Assembly (NCBI GenBank): GCA_028751055.1
Contig: JAQZDD010000002.1
Span: 1 to 19,781 of the forward strand
Length of the DNA stretch: 19,781 bases
Direction: 5' to 3'
Origin: Euryarchaeota archaeon Ods04
GTDB taxonomy: Archaea > Halobacteriota > Halobacteria > Halobacteriales > Halorutilaceae
A model generated the notes under the pieces. That model saw only the letters and a list, made by a program, of their open reading frames with translations. It was not told the DNA's origin and searched no databases. Below, in pieces: positions 1-6,951 of this stretch; within the stretch, counting starts at the first letter, position 1; each line of letters starts with the position of its first letter. The translations under genes were made by a program, and so were the position numbers.

Positions 1-1624
1 AAGGGCACGGGGGTACGAGGTCGACACGTCTTTCGTCAACCCCTTCGAGGTCATACTCCTGCAGGCGAAAATCGGCATCGTCGTCGGTGTTCTCATAGCA
101 TTACCGGTGGTTATATACTTGGCGCGCGGTTCTCTCAAGAGACGCGGCATGTGGATACCGCCCTCGGTGTCACGACGCCGTATCGCCGTGTTCCTCGTCG
201 GCGTCGTCGTCTTCTTCTTCGTCGGCGTCGCGTACGCCTACTTCGTGATGGTGCCGTACATACTGGAGTTCGTCGCCGCGATAGCCGTCATGGCGGAGGT
301 GCGTCCGTTCTTCCGTATATCCAGCTTCGTCAACTTCATCCTCATATACTCGCTCATATTCGGAATCGCGGCACAGCTACCGCTCGTGATGTCTTTCACC
401 GTCAAGTCCGGCATCGTCTCTTACAGGTTCTACCGACACAAATGGAAGTACTTCGTCGTCGTCGGCGCGGTCGTTTCGGCACTCGTCACCTCGCCCGACC
501 CAATGACGCAGATGGTCGTCCTCGGACCGCTCGTCGGTATCTACTTCTTGGGTCTCGGCATCGTCCGCGTCATCGCGCGTCCCGAGATACGGGAGCACGA
601 GCGGCTCCGTAACGCGATGACGACGACCGGAGAAGGTGAGGACAAGAAGAGTAGGGCAGGCACGACCGACGGCGGTTCGACGGCTTCGGCGTCCGCGTTG
701 GACCACGCGTCGTCTTCGTCAGGTTCTGAGGCACAGTCACGTTCGCTTCCCGGAAGCGCGACCGCGGCGGGTGCGAAGGCAGCGACCGCCTCCGCAGCGG
801 GCGCGGGTGCCGACGCTATCATGGACCGCGGTCTCATCGAAGTGGGGGCGGCGATGTTCGACCAGATGCGCGAGCACTCGAAGAAGCTTGGTCTGGTCTT
901 CTTGGTCGTCGCATCCGTCGTGTTTACATGGCTTATCTACTACGGCATAGCCTCGATAAGAAGCCAGACGCTTTCGTACATGAATCCCGAACTCGCCGTG
1001 CAAGTCGAGACGGTGCAGTTAGAGATATTCGAGTTCGTCTTCCTCGTCGTCAAGTACAGCGCGATAGCCGGAGCAGTTGCGACGGTGCCGTTCCTCCTCT
1101 ACTACTCGCGCGAGACGCTCGTCTCCGAGGGCGTAGTCTCGGGCGACGGCTCCGTCTTCTACTACGTCTCACGCGTCGCTGTCATCGCGGTTCTGTTCGT
1201 CGCGGGCGCGCTCTACGCCTACTACGGAATGATACCTGTGCTAATCAGCATACTCTCGAACTCGATAGTCGAGAGCGGCATGAACGCCACGTTCACGATA
1301 GGCGACTTCATCGACTTCGTGATACTCGTGACGTTCCTAATCGGTATCATGGCGGAGATGCCCGCCGCGATGTACTTCCTCGTCGCCTCGCGCGTCGTCC
1401 GTTACGAGACGCTCAAGAGCAAGTGGAAACACTTCACGGTCGGCGTCTTCGTCTTAGGTGCGGTCGTCACGTCGCCAGACCCGTTCACGATGGTCGTCGT
1501 CGCCGTGCCGCTCTCGGGCTTCTACATAGTCTCGGTAGGCATCACACGTGTCCTGTGCCACGGCACGATAAAACAGGTGCGCTCCGAACGGCGCAGTCTC
1601 GGATTGGCGGGTGAGGGCGACTAG
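1..1624 (+). CDS. tatC: Tandem TatC-TatC fusion, Sec-independent (twin-arginine) translocase subunit, 5' partial
   Basis: The reading frame is open from base 2, so the true start lies left of the window and the first in-frame ATG/GTG (about 107) is internal. The first visible residues (SFVNPFEVILLQAKIGI, bases 29-79) match a canonical TatC periplasmic-loop/TM region. About 540 residues are visible. TatC domain 1 runs to about base 586, with multiple hydrophobic segments and TSPDPMTQ near 488. A Ser/Ala/Gly-rich linker covers about 587-856. Domain 2 runs from about 857 to 1540 and repeats the fold with TSPDPF near 1469. Fused 14-TM TatC proteins (TatCt) are known in haloarchaea, where Tat is the main export route. 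The protein would bind twin-arginine signal peptides in the cytoplasmic membrane. Its stop shares the bases CTAG with the stop of the convergent lipoprotein gene, itself a likely Tat substrate. Confidence 0.9.
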   Translation, partial: RARGYEVDTSFVNPFEVILLQAKIGIVVGVLIALPVVIYLARGSLKRRGMWIPPSVSRRRIAVFLVGVVVFFFVGVAYAYFVMVPYILEFVAAIAVMAEVRPFFRISSFVNFILIYSLIFGIAAQLPLVMSFTVKSGIVSYRFYRHKWKYFVVVGAVVSALVTSPDPMTQMVVLGPLVGIYFLGLGIVRVIARPEIREHERLRNAMTTTGEGEDKKSRAGTTDGGSTASASALDHASSSSGSEAQSRSLPGSATAAGAKAATASAAGAGADAIMDRGLIEVGAAMFDQMREHSKKLGLVFLVVASVVFTWLIYYGIASIRSQTLSYMNPELAVQVETVQLEIFEFVFLVVKYSAIAGAVATVPFLLYYSRETLVSEGVVSGDGSVFYYVSRVAVIAVLFVAGALYAYYGMIPVLISILSNSIVESGMNATFTIGDFIDFVILVTFLIGIMAEMPAAMYFLVASRVVRYETLKSKWKHFTVGVFVLGAVVTSPDPFTMVVVAVPLSGFYIVSVGITRVLCHGTIKQVRSERRSLGLAGEGD

Positions 1625-2586
1625 TCGTCGTCTTCCTCGACGAGTTCGACCGAATGCTCTTCGCCTTCGTAGACGAAGTACCTCGTCGTCCCGGAGACGC
1701 CACCCGACAGAAGGACACCTAGGTTCCCGCGGTGTGTCGTGGGTATCTTGAGACGTACCTCGTCGACGCCGTCCTCGAAGTAAGGGAGCGTGTTACGCAG
1801 AACCTCCTCGTTCGCAGCCTGTTCAAGTAAGATTCGCGGGAAACCGATAGGTTCAGGCGGTTCGGCGGGCGCGTCAACGGCGTCGCCGCGGCGTACGACG
1901 AGCGTTCCGGGCGTCTGGTGGTCCTCGATTTCGTCGTAGTACGTCGTGTAGACCGTAACGACGTTTCCGTCGCGTTCGGTGCGCGTCACTGCGTCGGTCG
2001 GCTCTACAACGAGTTCCGTGTCGACGACCTCGAAAGCCGCCGCGTAGTCGCGCGTGCCGAAGTAGAAGCCGTAGATACCGTCGCCGAGGGCGATGTCGCC
2101 CTCATCCGCGTCGGTGCTGACTTCGAGCGTCTGTGACCTCGACTCGCCGGGCGGCACCATCTCCCACGGTTCAGGTGTCTCGCGTGGCTTGACAAGTTTC
2201 CACGCACCGTCGTACAGCTTGTAGACGTCCCAGTCGTACGGGTTGATGCCGACCTCGTCGTCGCTCTCGTTTCTGAGCGTGAATTCGACATCCTGAGGCG
2301 GCTCTACCGTCTCGTCCGACGGTTCGAGGTAGACGGACGCGTCGCCACGGTCGTGGTACCAGACGTGTCTGTCTCTCGCGGGAAGCGGCGGGAGTTCGTG
2401 CCCACGGAACTCGGTTGTCGTGGGTTCGTCGTTTCCGTTTTCGTCGTTGTTCTCATCGTTGTCGTCGTCTCCGTTACCGACGCCGTTGTCGTCGCCGTTC
2501 TCCTCGCCGTTTCCGTCGATACATCCCGTCGTTGCGACGGCACCCGACGCTACGAGCACGCCGAAACGTCTTCTGGTTAGCTTCAT
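1621..2586 (-). CDS. Tat-exported lipoprotein with Ig-like domain, function unknown
   Basis: The product is 321 aa from the ATG at 2586; a GTG at 2610 would add eight residues. I chose the ATG because it puts the signal at the very N-terminus: MKLTRRRFGVLVASGAVATTGC has a twin-arginine motif, a short hydrophobic stretch and a lipobox-like ATTGC. An Asp/Asn/Gly/Glu-rich linker of about 40 residues follows, typical of haloarchaeal surface lipoproteins. The folded part starts at about residue 60. It has the alternating beta pattern of bacterial Ig-like domains (FTLRNESDDEVG, then VPPGESRSQTLEV, then GIYGFYFGTRDYAAAFEVV). No catalytic motif is seen. It is probably anchored on the outer face of the membrane. 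It overlaps the convergent tatC by four bases. Confidence 0.8.
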   Translation of the reverse strand: MKLTRRRFGVLVASGAVATTGCIDGNGEENGDDNGVGNGDDDNDENNDENGNDEPTTTEFRGHELPPLPARDRHVWYHDRGDASVYLEPSDETVEPPQDVEFTLRNESDDEVGINPYDWDVYKLYDGAWKLVKPRETPEPWEMVPPGESRSQTLEVSTDADEGDIALGDGIYGFYFGTRDYAAAFEVVDTELVVEPTDAVTRTERDGNVVTVYTTYYDEIEDHQTPGTLVVRRGDAVDAPAEPPEPIGFPRILLEQAANEEVLRNTLPYFEDGVDEVRLKIPTTHRGNLGVLLSGGVSGTTRYFVYEGEEHSVELVEEDDD

Positions 2587-2613
2587 ACCCGAGATAGATT
2601 TTGTTTTCACTAA

Positions 2614-2644
2614 AGCTTAGCGTAAGCTAAAACGCCCGTTTTAG
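2614..2644. promoter_or_regulatory. Two adjoining inverted repeats in a divergent intergenic region
   Basis: AGCTTA-GCG-TAAGCT (2614-2628) overlaps by two bases a perfect CTAAAACG-CC-CGTTTTAG (2627-2644). Both lie just upstream of the lipoprotein start and within the region shared with the gene at 2703. Their symmetry suggests operator sites, but a hairpin in a leader transcript is also possible. The TATA-like tract for the lipoprotein (GCTTTAGT, minus strand) abuts the first repeat. Confidence 0.45.
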
Positions 2645-2702
2645 TCAACACAGAAAGTAAGGATGCCGTCAGACTCATACGCCCCGCACACGTCTGTTCT
2701 GC

Positions 2703-3179
2703 ATGCATCTACGTCTCGACGACCTACGCGACGCCGACCTGAGCGAGCTATACGCTCTTTACGAAGAAGGCGAGGTTCCTGACGAAGAAGACGTACGCGG
2801 AGAGATGCGCGGGCTGACGCTCGCCGGAAGAGGAGTCGCCCGTACACGCCTCTGGAGACGTGCCGCCAACCTCGCGCCGTGGGCGGGTATGCGTATAGAA
2901 GACCGCGGCGGCGTGAACCATGTCGGCTACCCGCCGCTAGTCTTCGACAGGTACGGCTTCGAGACGTACGTCGAACGCGACAAGGAGGGTGGCGCGCTCG
3001 TCTTGGACTACGACATGGAGGAGAATCCTTACGCCCTCCGCCGTCTCGAAGAACGTCTGCGCGAAATCGAGGACGGTCTTTTCTTAGGCAGGTCGTACCT
3101 CCGCGTCGGCGGTAGACGTGTCTTCCTGCATTACTACGCCGTCGAACCCGCTGAGGGGAGAGAGATACCTATCGTGTAG
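2703..3179 (+). CDS. Conserved-looking hypothetical protein, 158 aa
   Basis: I do not recognise this family with certainty. The 158-aa protein has no signal peptide or membrane segment. It starts with an acidic helix (LDDLRDADLSELYALYEEGE). The motif VRGEMRGLTLAG follows at about residues 31-42, then a basic helix with WRRAANLAPWAGM, then NHVG. The C-terminal part looks like beta-hairpins (ALVLDYDMEENPYALRRL, GLFLGRSYLRVGGRRVF). The spacing of a G-x-x-R-G motif, a W-x-G motif and LDYD recalls small bacterial lipocalin-like proteins of the GXWXG/DUF4334 kind, but this is a weak resemblance. It sits alone on the plus strand, divergent from the lipoprotein gene and 62 bases before the SDR gene. 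Codon use matches its neighbours, so it is probably a real gene. Confidence 0.7.
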   Translation: MHLRLDDLRDADLSELYALYEEGEVPDEEDVRGEMRGLTLAGRGVARTRLWRRAANLAPWAGMRIEDRGGVNHVGYPPLVFDRYGFETYVERDKEGGALVLDYDMEENPYALRRLEERLREIEDGLFLGRSYLRVGGRRVFLHYYAVEPAEGREIPIV

Positions 3180-3211
3180 GGCATCTCGCGTAGAACCTCA
3201 CGCCGCAAGAA

Positions 3212-3220
3212 CTTAATAAG
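3212..3220 (+). promoter_or_regulatory. TATA-like box of the SDR gene
   Basis: CTTAATAAG is centred about 26 bases before the ATG at 3242, with no Shine-Dalgarno in between. This is the spacing expected for a leaderless archaeal transcript. Confidence 0.6.
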
Positions 3221-3241
3221 ATAACCGCATCCGTTAACAAC

Positions 3242-4045
3242 ATGACCGTATTAGACCGGTTCGAGATGGACGACGAGGTAGCCTTCGTGACTGGCGCGGC
3301 GAGCGGCATCGGAGAGCAGATATCGACCGCGATGGCGGAAGCAGGCGCGGATGTCGTGTTAGCCGACCTCGACGAAGAAGGAGCGGCGGAGACAGCCGAA
3401 CGCATAGAGGACGCGACGGGCGCGACGACCGTGCCGATGGAGGTTGACGTGACCGACAAGGGACAGGTCGACGACGCCGTCGAGGCGACCGTTGAGGAGT
3501 TCGGGAGTATCGACGCCGCCTTTGCGAACGCAGGAATCGCGGAACTTGAGGGACAGGTCACGAACTACAGTCAGGAGCAGTGGGAGCGTATCGTGGACGT
3601 GAACCTGAACGGCGTCTTCTACACCGACCGCGCAGCCGCCGAAGCGATGGTGGAGCAGGACGGCGGAGGCTCCATCGTAAACACGGCGAGCGTCTACGGC
3701 TTGCGGACGAGCGACATACTCGGCACGATGTTCGCGTACGCCACGTCGAAGGGCGGCGTCGTCAACATGACACGCGCGGTAGCGGCGGAGGTCGCGCCCG
3801 AAGGCGTCCGTGTCAACGCTATCGCGCCGAGCCACGTGCGCACGAACTTGGCAGGCGGCTTCCTGCGCGAGGACGCGCCCGGTGGCATGGAAACCCTGCA
3901 GGAGCAGATAGAGGACCACACACCGATGAACCGTATCGCCGACCCCGAGGAGCTAAAAGGTCTCGCGGTCTTCCTTGCGAGCGACGCCTCGACGTACTGC
4001 ACCGGCTACACGTACGCCGTCGACGGCGGCTGGCTCAGCATCTGA
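3242..4045 (+). CDS. Short-chain dehydrogenase/reductase (classical SDR), probably NAD-dependent
   Basis: The 267-aa protein has the full classical SDR pattern. The nucleotide-binding TGAASGIG is at residues 17-24 and NAG at 96-98. The catalytic Ser is S150 (NTASVYG), followed by Y166 and K170 in YATSK. The C-terminal part ends in the usual YTYAVDGGW. An acidic residue after the second beta strand (ADLDEEG, D42) favours NAD(H) over NADP(H). The substrate cannot be read from the sequence. The start is supported by the TATA-like box 26 bases upstream. It is convergent with the carbonic-anhydrase-like gene, with six bases between the stops. Confidence 0.9.
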   Translation: MTVLDRFEMDDEVAFVTGAASGIGEQISTAMAEAGADVVLADLDEEGAAETAERIEDATGATTVPMEVDVTDKGQVDDAVEATVEEFGSIDAAFANAGIAELEGQVTNYSQEQWERIVDVNLNGVFYTDRAAAEAMVEQDGGGSIVNTASVYGLRTSDILGTMFAYATSKGGVVNMTRAVAAEVAPEGVRVNAIAPSHVRTNLAGGFLREDAPGGMETLQEQIEDHTPMNRIADPEELKGLAVFLASDASTYCTGYTYAVDGGWLSI

Positions 4046-4051
4046 GGTCGT

Positions 4052-4564
4052 TCAGCGGTCGCGCGAGTCGTAGTCGCCGGCTTCCTTCCAACGTTTCCTG
4101 TTCTCGACGTAGCTCTGTGCGTAGAGCGGAATCTGCTGTCTCTGCGCCTCGTTTAGTTCACGCGTCTCGGCAGGGACGCCGTAAGCTAAGCTACCGGGCG
4201 GTATCTCCTGACCTTCGCGCACTACCGCTCCTGCGGCGACGATGCTTCCTTCGCCGACTACCGCGCCCTGCAGGACACACGAGCCTATGCCGATGAGACA
4301 GCTGTCTTCGACCTTCGACTGGTCGACGGTGACGTTGTGTCCGAGCGTCACGTCGTCGCCTATCTCCGCCTCGTGTAGCATCGTGTGGTCCTGCACGTTG
4401 CTCCTCTCGCCGACGGTCGTCGGTCCTATGTCACCACGGATACAGACAAAGGGCCATAAGCTGCTTTTTTCGCTCAGGGTTACGTCGCCGACGACGTACG
4501 CCATCTCGCTGACGAATGCGGAGTCGGGTATCTCTGGCTCTTTGCCTTCAAGTGAACGTATCAT
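4052..4564 (-). CDS. Gamma-carbonic-anhydrase-like left-handed beta-helix protein with altered zinc site
   Basis: The 170-aa protein has hexapeptide repeats throughout (VVGDVTL, IGDDVTLG, CLIGIGSCV, VVGEGSIVAAGAVV) and a C-terminal helix. It matches the YrdA/CamH-type gamma-carbonic anhydrase family end to end, including RGD (43-45) and NVQD (56-59). The family binds zinc with three histidines in trimers. Here the first two are present (H64 in TMLH and H76 in LGH). The third, normally five residues after the second in GH-x3-H, is D81 (codon at 4322-4324). Activity as a carbonic anhydrase is therefore uncertain; it may be a metal variant or a structural/acyltransferase-like relative. It lies 56 bases downstream of the EF-Tu domain-2 gene on the same strand, possibly in one transcript. 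Confidence 0.85.
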   Translation of the reverse strand: MIRSLEGKEPEIPDSAFVSEMAYVVGDVTLSEKSSLWPFVCIRGDIGPTTVGERSNVQDHTMLHEAEIGDDVTLGHNVTVDQSKVEDSCLIGIGSCVLQGAVVGEGSIVAAGAVVREGQEIPPGSLAYGVPAETRELNEAQRQQIPLYAQSYVENRKRWKEAGDYDSRDR

Positions 4565-4592
4565 GCGAACGCAGAGGACGGCTGGTTCCTTA

Positions 4593-4609
4593 GCAGTTGT
4601 GTCTACTGC
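4593..4609. repeat. Short inverted repeat upstream of the carbonic-anhydrase-like gene
   Basis: GCAGT (4593-4597) and ACTGC (4605-4609) form a five-base inverted repeat with a seven-base spacer. It lies between the stop of the upstream gene and the start at 4564. It could be an operator or a weak hairpin; there is no other support. Confidence 0.25.
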
Positions 4610-4620
4610 GAAGGGCTACT

Positions 4621-5001
4621 TTACTCGGTTTCTGTCGTCGCTTCGTCGCCTTCGGACAGACGCGACGCGTCGATGCCCGACAGCTTCAGCCCGACGACCT
4701 TGCCTTCTTCCGCTTCCCTGACTTCCGAATGGTGAAGCTCTATCGTCTCAATCTCAGCGGTCTCGCCGTCCTCGAACCTGAGAAGGCTTCCCTTCCGGAG
4801 CGTACCTTCGGTTATCCTTGCGGTCACGACCGTGCCGATGCCCGATATCTGCATCTTTCCGGTCACGGATATACGTGCGTCTCCATATGGCTGTGCTGAG
4901 TCCTCTTTCTGAGGGTCCCAGTCGTCGGCGTCGGCTTCGTCCAGCCGTCCCTTAGCCGTCTCGTCCGAGAACATAGACTGTATGAAGTCGAAAATACCCA
5001 T
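4621..5001 (-). CDS. Stand-alone EF-Tu domain-2-like beta-barrel protein
   Basis: The 126-aa protein has a short N-terminal helix (MGIFDFIQSMFSD) and an acidic linker. Residues about 44-120 form a beta-barrel of the translation-factor domain-2 type. The signature ISGIGTVVTARITEGTLRKG is the counterpart of GxGTVVTGRVexGxxkvGd in EF-Tu and SelB, followed by IETIELHHSEVREAEEGKVVGLKLSGID. There is no GTP-binding domain (no P-loop or NKxD), and the gene is complete from ATG to stop, so this is not a truncated GTPase. In GTPases this domain contacts aminoacyl-tRNA or ribosomal RNA; a role of the isolated barrel in translation is inference. It is the first gene of a probable pair with the carbonic-anhydrase-like gene. 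Confidence 0.75.
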   Translation of the reverse strand: MGIFDFIQSMFSDETAKGRLDEADADDWDPQKEDSAQPYGDARISVTGKMQISGIGTVVTARITEGTLRKGSLLRFEDGETAEIETIELHHSEVREAEEGKVVGLKLSGIDASRLSEGDEATTETE

Positions 5002-5029
5002 GCATCACGCTTCGTCTCCGTCGTCAAAA

Positions 5030-5045
5030 CAGTTGCGCAGAACTG
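5030..5045. repeat. Inverted repeat CAGTT-N6-AACTG in a divergent promoter region
   Basis: CAGTT (5030-5034) and AACTG (5041-5045) flank GCGCAG between the divergent starts at 5001 and 5100. Its half-sites resemble those of the ACTGWAACAGT palindromes at 8187 and 9416, but with a longer spacer, so it may be unrelated. Confidence 0.25.
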
Positions 5046-5067
5046 CCACACCGACGGGAACCCACAG

Positions 5068-5075
5068 TAATTTAT
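5068..5075 (+). promoter_or_regulatory. TATA-like box of the SPFH-fragment gene
   Basis: TAATTTAT is centred about 29 bases before ATG 5100. It decides for that ATG against the GTG at 5085, which would leave too short a distance for a leaderless start. Confidence 0.55.
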
Positions 5076-5099
5076 CCGTGCCGCGTGCAAGAAACGTAC

Positions 5100-5381
5100 A
5101 TGAGCCTTGGTCAGACGGTAGTAGGCGCGATGCTGTTCGGTTTCCTACTCATCACAGCGTACAAATCGGTCCGTATAGTTGACGAGGGGGAGATGGAAGC
5201 ACTATTCACCTTCGGTGAGATGGACAGGGTGCTCTATCCCGGACTCAACTACATACCCCCGTACGTCTCCAAGACGTATCCGATAGACACCGAAGAGATG
5301 CAGGTGGAGACGAAGAACAGCGTGGTGAGCATACCGCAGGAGTTCAGACAGGAGATACGGAAGAGTGACCTGACCGACTGA
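5100..5381 (+). CDS. Small membrane protein resembling the N-terminus of SPFH/stomatin proteins
   Basis: From ATG 5100 the product is 93 aa; a GTG at 5085 would add five. A single hydrophobic segment (VVGAMLFGFLLITAY, about residues 6-20) is followed by YKSVRIVDEGEMEALFTFGEMDRVLYPGLNYIPPYV. This parallels the stomatin/prohibitin start, IVPEGERGVVxRxGkxxxVLxPGLhfxxPfV. Normal SPFH proteins are around 250-400 residues with a coiled coil, and here almost everything after the first beta strands is missing. The stop is only three bases from the stop of the convergent RecJ-like gene, so no remnant follows. It is either a true minimal protein or a truncated relic with an intact promoter. It would be membrane-anchored. 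Confidence 0.65.
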   Translation: MSLGQTVVGAMLFGFLLITAYKSVRIVDEGEMEALFTFGEMDRVLYPGLNYIPPYVSKTYPIDTEEMQVETKNSVVSIPQEFRQEIRKSDLTD

Positions 5382-5384
5382 GGG

Positions 5385-6821
5385 CTACGAAATCTGTTCA
5401 GCTACCTTCGCGTCAACCTCCTCCACGAACTCGTCGATACAGTCGTCGGGTATCGTAGCACCCGCGGCTATGTCGTGTCCGCCGCCGTCGCCGCCGACCG
5501 CCTGAGAGCACTCTGCCATTACTTCGGCTAAGTTCAGTCCTTTCCGAACGAGACTTTTGGTTGCGCGCGACGACACCTTCTTTTCGCCTTCGTCGTCGGC
5601 GTCGGCGAAAGCCACGATAGGCATGCCGCGGTCGACTGCCGACTTCGAGTAGCTCATACCTGCGATTATGCCCACGATGGTGTCGGGTATCTCGTCGCCC
5701 GCGTCGAAGTACTGGACGTTCTCTAACTTCGTCACGCCGTTCCTGCCGACGAACTCGATGCCGTTACGGAGATTACGGCGGTGTCCACGGAGGAGTTCGC
5801 GCGCCTCGTCGAGTGCCTCTCCACGGTCGCCCTTACAGACGGCGAAGCCGACATCAGCGCGTTCGTACCGCGCGGTCGAGTTGAGGAGCGTGGAGAACTC
5901 GCTCGCATCCCTTAGTTCTGTGTGTGGCTTCTCCTGCAAGAGGGTGTACGTCTCGCCGACGAGTTCCTCTATCGCGCTCGAATCGACGCCGCGTTCGACG
6001 CACTTACGGAAGAGTGCGTTCGTAAGCTTCTCGCGTTCCGTCTCGTCGAGGTCCGCCCATGTGCGCCAGCCTCCGGCTTCGCTGTTCTTCGCCTCCACTC
6101 CTGCGTCTTCGAGCAGCTCCTTCGCGCCTGTCGAGTTCTTCGAGATGCCGGGTATGAAGACGTCGGTCGAGTACTCCAGAAGCTTCGGAAGGGGACGTGT
6201 CTGTCTGCCGAAGAGTAGGAGGTCCTGCTTCGCCTCTAAGACGCCCGCCTCGACGCCTTCCTCAACGACGGCGCGGTTCGCGCCGCTCAAGCCGCCGCCT
6301 TGGTTCTGCATGTCACCCACCGCGCCGACGACTGCGAGCGCGGCTAAGTCGCGGTTGTCTTCGGCGTCGCCTTCGAGTGCGCGCGCAAGGACGTACGCCG
6401 TACCCGCACCCGAAAGTTCGGAGGAGCCGTCTATGTCGAAAAGAAGCGGGTTGAGATGGTAGTCGCAGTCCCCCGTCTCGGAGGGCTGGTGGTGGTCGGC
6501 GACGACGGGCGTGAAGCTCCGTCCGACGATTTCGTCAAGAATACCGCTCCCGAAGTCGGTGAAGAGCACCGTTTCGTAGCCGTCCGCCTCGATTTCGTCG
6601 AGGTCCTCGTCGTCCAACTGTTTAGAGAAACGCGTCTCGTGGTCGACTCCCGCGCGGTCGAGAGCGAGCGAGGCGACACCCGCACTCGTCAGACCGTCGG
6701 CGTCGATATGCGAAATCAGAAGAAGGCTTTCGGTATCGCGCAGGAATTCGGCGCAGTCACGAGCGCGCTCCAAGAAGCCGTCGTCGAGTACATCGGTCCC
6801 CGGTGTCTCCGTCTTTGCCAT
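5385..6821 (-). CDS. DHH-family phosphoesterase, RecJ/GAN-like single-strand exonuclease
   Basis: The 478-aa protein has all DHH motifs: SHIDADG (37-43), FTDFGSG with D89, DHH (109-111) and VGAVGDM with D170. These bind the two catalytic metal ions. The C-terminal DHHA1 domain carries GGDGGGHDIAAG (443-454), which binds nucleic acid. The family includes bacterial RecJ 5'-3' exonucleases and the archaeal GINS-associated nuclease, and haloarchaea carry several paralogues. Which paralogue this is cannot be told here. The ATG at 6821 gives a short acidic N-terminus. The gene follows the histidine kinase on the same strand after 130 bases, so separate transcription is likely. It is convergent with the SPFH-fragment gene, three bases between stops. 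Confidence 0.9.
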   Translation of the reverse strand: MAKTETPGTDVLDDGFLERARDCAEFLRDTESLLLISHIDADGLTSAGVASLALDRAGVDHETRFSKQLDDEDLDEIEADGYETVLFTDFGSGILDEIVGRSFTPVVADHHQPSETGDCDYHLNPLLFDIDGSSELSGAGTAYVLARALEGDAEDNRDLAALAVVGAVGDMQNQGGGLSGANRAVVEEGVEAGVLEAKQDLLLFGRQTRPLPKLLEYSTDVFIPGISKNSTGAKELLEDAGVEAKNSEAGGWRTWADLDETEREKLTNALFRKCVERGVDSSAIEELVGETYTLLQEKPHTELRDASEFSTLLNSTARYERADVGFAVCKGDRGEALDEARELLRGHRRNLRNGIEFVGRNGVTKLENVQYFDAGDEIPDTIVGIIAGMSYSKSAVDRGMPIVAFADADDEGEKKVSSRATKSLVRKGLNLAEVMAECSQAVGGDGGGHDIAAGATIPDDCIDEFVEEVDAKVAEQIS

Positions 6822-6849
6822 CTTTGTCTACCTTACATTCTCGCCGCGG

Positions 6850-6857
6850 TCAAAAAA
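6850..6857 (-). promoter_or_regulatory. T-rich tract: possible histidine-kinase terminator or RecJ-gene promoter
   Basis: Read on the minus strand this is GCTTTTTTGA, about 30 bases before the start at 6821. It could serve as the TATA-like box of the RecJ-like gene. A T-run is also typical of archaeal termination, here after the kinase gene. Confidence 0.35.
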
Positions 6858-6861
6858 GCTT

Positions 6862-6933
6862 CTCAGTTGTCTTTCTATGTGCCGCATCTGACAACTTCTC
6901 CTCAGCTGGCTTCCCATGTACCGCGCCTGACAA
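6862..6933. repeat. Imperfect 39-base direct repeat, two copies
   Basis: The 33-base cores at 6862-6894 and 6901-6933 match at 26 positions by my count (both start CTCAG and end CTGACAA). They lie in the spacer between the histidine-kinase stop and the RecJ-like start. No ORF explains the period of 39. A transcription-factor site duplication is one possibility. Confidence 0.55.
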
Positions 6934-6951
6934 AAGTCGTACTTTCTCCGT

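Noticed and set aside
2641..2702. Short frame starting at ATG 2663
   Set aside because: It runs out of frame into the next gene and soon stops, with no supporting composition.
3580..4296. Long 238-codon plus-strand frame over the SDR and carbonic-anhydrase genes
   Set aside because: It is an Arg-rich shadow of two well-identified genes in other frames.
5668..6462. 264-codon plus-strand frame opposite the RecJ-like gene
   Set aside because: It is a Ser-rich antisense shadow; the minus-strand frame has every DHH motif.
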